Source: WTJY01 sp045105475 (GTDB lineage: Bacteria; Chloroflexota; Anaerolineae; Promineifilales; Promineifilaceae). Taken from it: a DNA stretch of 52,705 nt. The notes beneath the pieces were generated by a model, which ran no database searches, was not told the DNA's origin, and saw only the letters and a program-made list of their open reading frames with translations. The stretch lies in assembly GCA_045105475.1 (NCBI GenBank), contig JBGCDP010000015.1, positions 1 to 52,705 on the forward strand. The letters run 5' to 3'. Position numbers and translations under genes: made by a program. Of this stretch, positions 52,040 through 52,705 are shown one piece after another (the first letter of the stretch is position 1; each line of letters begins with the position of its first letter).

Positions 52040-52705
52040 TTATCCAGTCGGATTCAGTAACTTTTTCCCCATGACCGATAGCAGTTCAAACGCTAAATTA
52101 GCCGCTAAGATAGAGGTGATGGCACCATGATCATAATGGGGATTGACTTCAACAACATCCGCCCCGATGACGTTTAATCCAGCCAGACCACGCACCATTT
52201 GCAACATTTGGAAGCTGGTGAAGCCGCCAACTTCTGGCGTGCCTGTCCCTGGCGCATACGCCGGGTCAAGCGAGTCGATGTCAAGCGTGACGTATACCGG
52301 CCGATCGCCGATCTTTTGTCGGATATGTTTGACGATTTCGGCCGACCCCATCTCAAAGCATTTTTCAATCGTTAGAATATCTGCACCCAAGCTTTCAGCT
52401 TCTTCAAGCTCCCCTTCTTCTGACTGCGGACCACGAATACCGACCTGAATGTATGCATCGGTGTCTATAAAGCCATCTCGAATCGCCAGCCAAAATGGTG
52501 TGCCATGTTCAAGTTGGGTGATCATTTGATAGCAGTCAGTATGAGAATCAAAGTGAATCAGAGCGACTGGACCATGCTTTTGAGCATGAGCACGTAGCAG
52601 AGGATAGGTAATCGAATGATCCCCACCCAGTGATACGACTCGAACATCTTGAGCCAAAATTTGGCCAATTCCGGCCGTAATCCCGTCGGCCGTTCGGTCG
52701 ATGTT
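52040..52705 (-). CDS. speB: Agmatinase/ureohydrolase (5' partial)
   Basis: The frame is open to the window edge, so the N-terminus is missing. Visible are the manganese ligands of ureohydrolases: GGDHSITYP, HFDSHTD, TLDIDSLDP and a closing VVEVNPHYD. The family hydrolyses agmatine to putrescine and urea; arginase, guanidinobutyrase and other guanidine hydrolases are close relatives. It is the first gene seen of the minus-strand operon, with five further genes 3-64 bp apart. Confidence 0.88.
   Translation of the reverse strand, partial: NIDRTADGITAGIGQILAQDVRVVSLGGDHSITYPLLRAHAQKHGPVALIHFDSHTDCYQMITQLEHGTPFWLAIRDGFIDTDAYIQVGIRGPQSEEGELEEAESLGADILTIEKCFEMGSAEIVKHIRQKIGDRPVYVTLDIDSLDPAYAPGTGTPEVGGFTSFQMLQMVRGLAGLNVIGADVVEVNPHYDHGAITSILAANLAFELLSVMGKKLLNPTG

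Larger units (their letters stand above)
1..52705. repeat. Highly iterated palindrome CGGCCG across the window
   Basis: I counted about 159 exact copies of CGGCCG by eye, close to one per 330 bp, where roughly 8-10 are expected from base composition. Copies occur in almost every gene on both strands, and one lies in the stem of the 11120-11163 terminator. In the first 14 copies, 11 are read as NCG-GCC-GNN (Ser/Thr/Pro/Ala-Ala-Glu/Asp/Gly), two as GGC-CGN and one as CGG-CCG, so the signal is DNA-level and not one amino-acid motif. Copies are scarce at about 7930-9520, 18150-20100, 20235-21645, 36095-37515 and 47255-48540. The pattern resembles HIP1 of cyanobacteria; function is unknown. Confidence 0.9.

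Noticed and set aside
1..52705. CRISPR arrays, insertion sequences, prophage or integrative elements
   Set aside because: I found no regularly spaced repeats, transposase or integrase genes, or terminal repeats.

Overview
The window looks like one chromosome segment of a Chloroflexota bacterium, most likely Anaerolineae or a relative. This rests on a secreted multi-Calx-beta protein with the VYLPL motif common near the C-terminus of surface proteins in that phylum, the recA-recX-rny order, a CAP/LysM surface protein, and many class III cyclase/STAND and GNAT genes. Base composition is moderate, roughly 45-48% G+C by eye. No rRNA, convincing tRNA, insertion sequence, phage gene or CRISPR array is visible. 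The most striking global feature is the palindrome CGGCCG, which I counted about 159 times (one per ~330 bp, against roughly 8-10 expected from composition). It behaves like a highly iterated palindrome comparable to cyanobacterial HIP1.

Layout. 1-2964: end of a Calx-beta repeat surface protein. 3176-8408: an apparent drug-resistance operon. It has a strong promoter, a 33-codon leader ORF, a four-segment attenuator with a Rho-independent terminator, an ABC half-exporter, an AadA-like nucleotidyltransferase, a second ABC half-exporter, and a final terminator. The two ABC subunits carry complementary defects in the same composite ATP site, as in BmrCD/TM287-288 type exporters. 8523-12729: a secreted protein, a double-GNAT acetyltransferase, a membrane protein, a zinc-knuckle helical protein and a hemolysin III family protein. 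12928-16904: an M20 deacylase, an LgoD-like dehydrogenase and UxaB, suggesting L-galactonate/hexuronate use. 16953-21808: a CAP-LysM surface protein and a hybrid histidine kinase. 21827-25340: a PECR-like enoyl-CoA reductase diverging from an acyl-CoA ligase-degV pair (fatty-acid handling). 25441-30110: a histidine phosphatase, a beta-lactamase-fold hydrolase and a dimethylformamidase-large-subunit-like protein. 30258-34565: a giant cyclase-ATPase-TPR-HD protein.

34548-41225 is a housekeeping block: pterin carbinolamine dehydratase, double GNAT, recA, a structured intergenic region, recX, rny (RNase Y), tpiA, and a membrane protein with an HELSH motif. recX starts directly behind a terminator, so its expression should depend on read-through. 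41222-47327 holds a methyltransferase, a DsbA/FrnE-like oxidoreductase, and a minus-strand run of an XRE-cupin regulator, aldo/keto reductase, truncated ADP-forming acyl-CoA synthetase and two unrecognised proteins. The FrnE-like active site is interrupted by an in-frame UGA with a bacterial SECIS-like hairpin just behind it, so it is a very likely selenoprotein (U-P-W-C). 47469-52705 holds an Lrp-type regulator facing a six-gene minus-strand polyamine/GABA operon: agmatinase, GNAT, N-carbamoylputrescine amidase-like hydrolase, two paralogous GNATs and a class III aminotransferase.

Best candidates for new biology are the CGGCCG palindrome system, the Sec-containing FrnE-like protein, the leader-peptide attenuator controlling an exporter/nucleotidyltransferase operon, and the recA-recX intergenic RNA.
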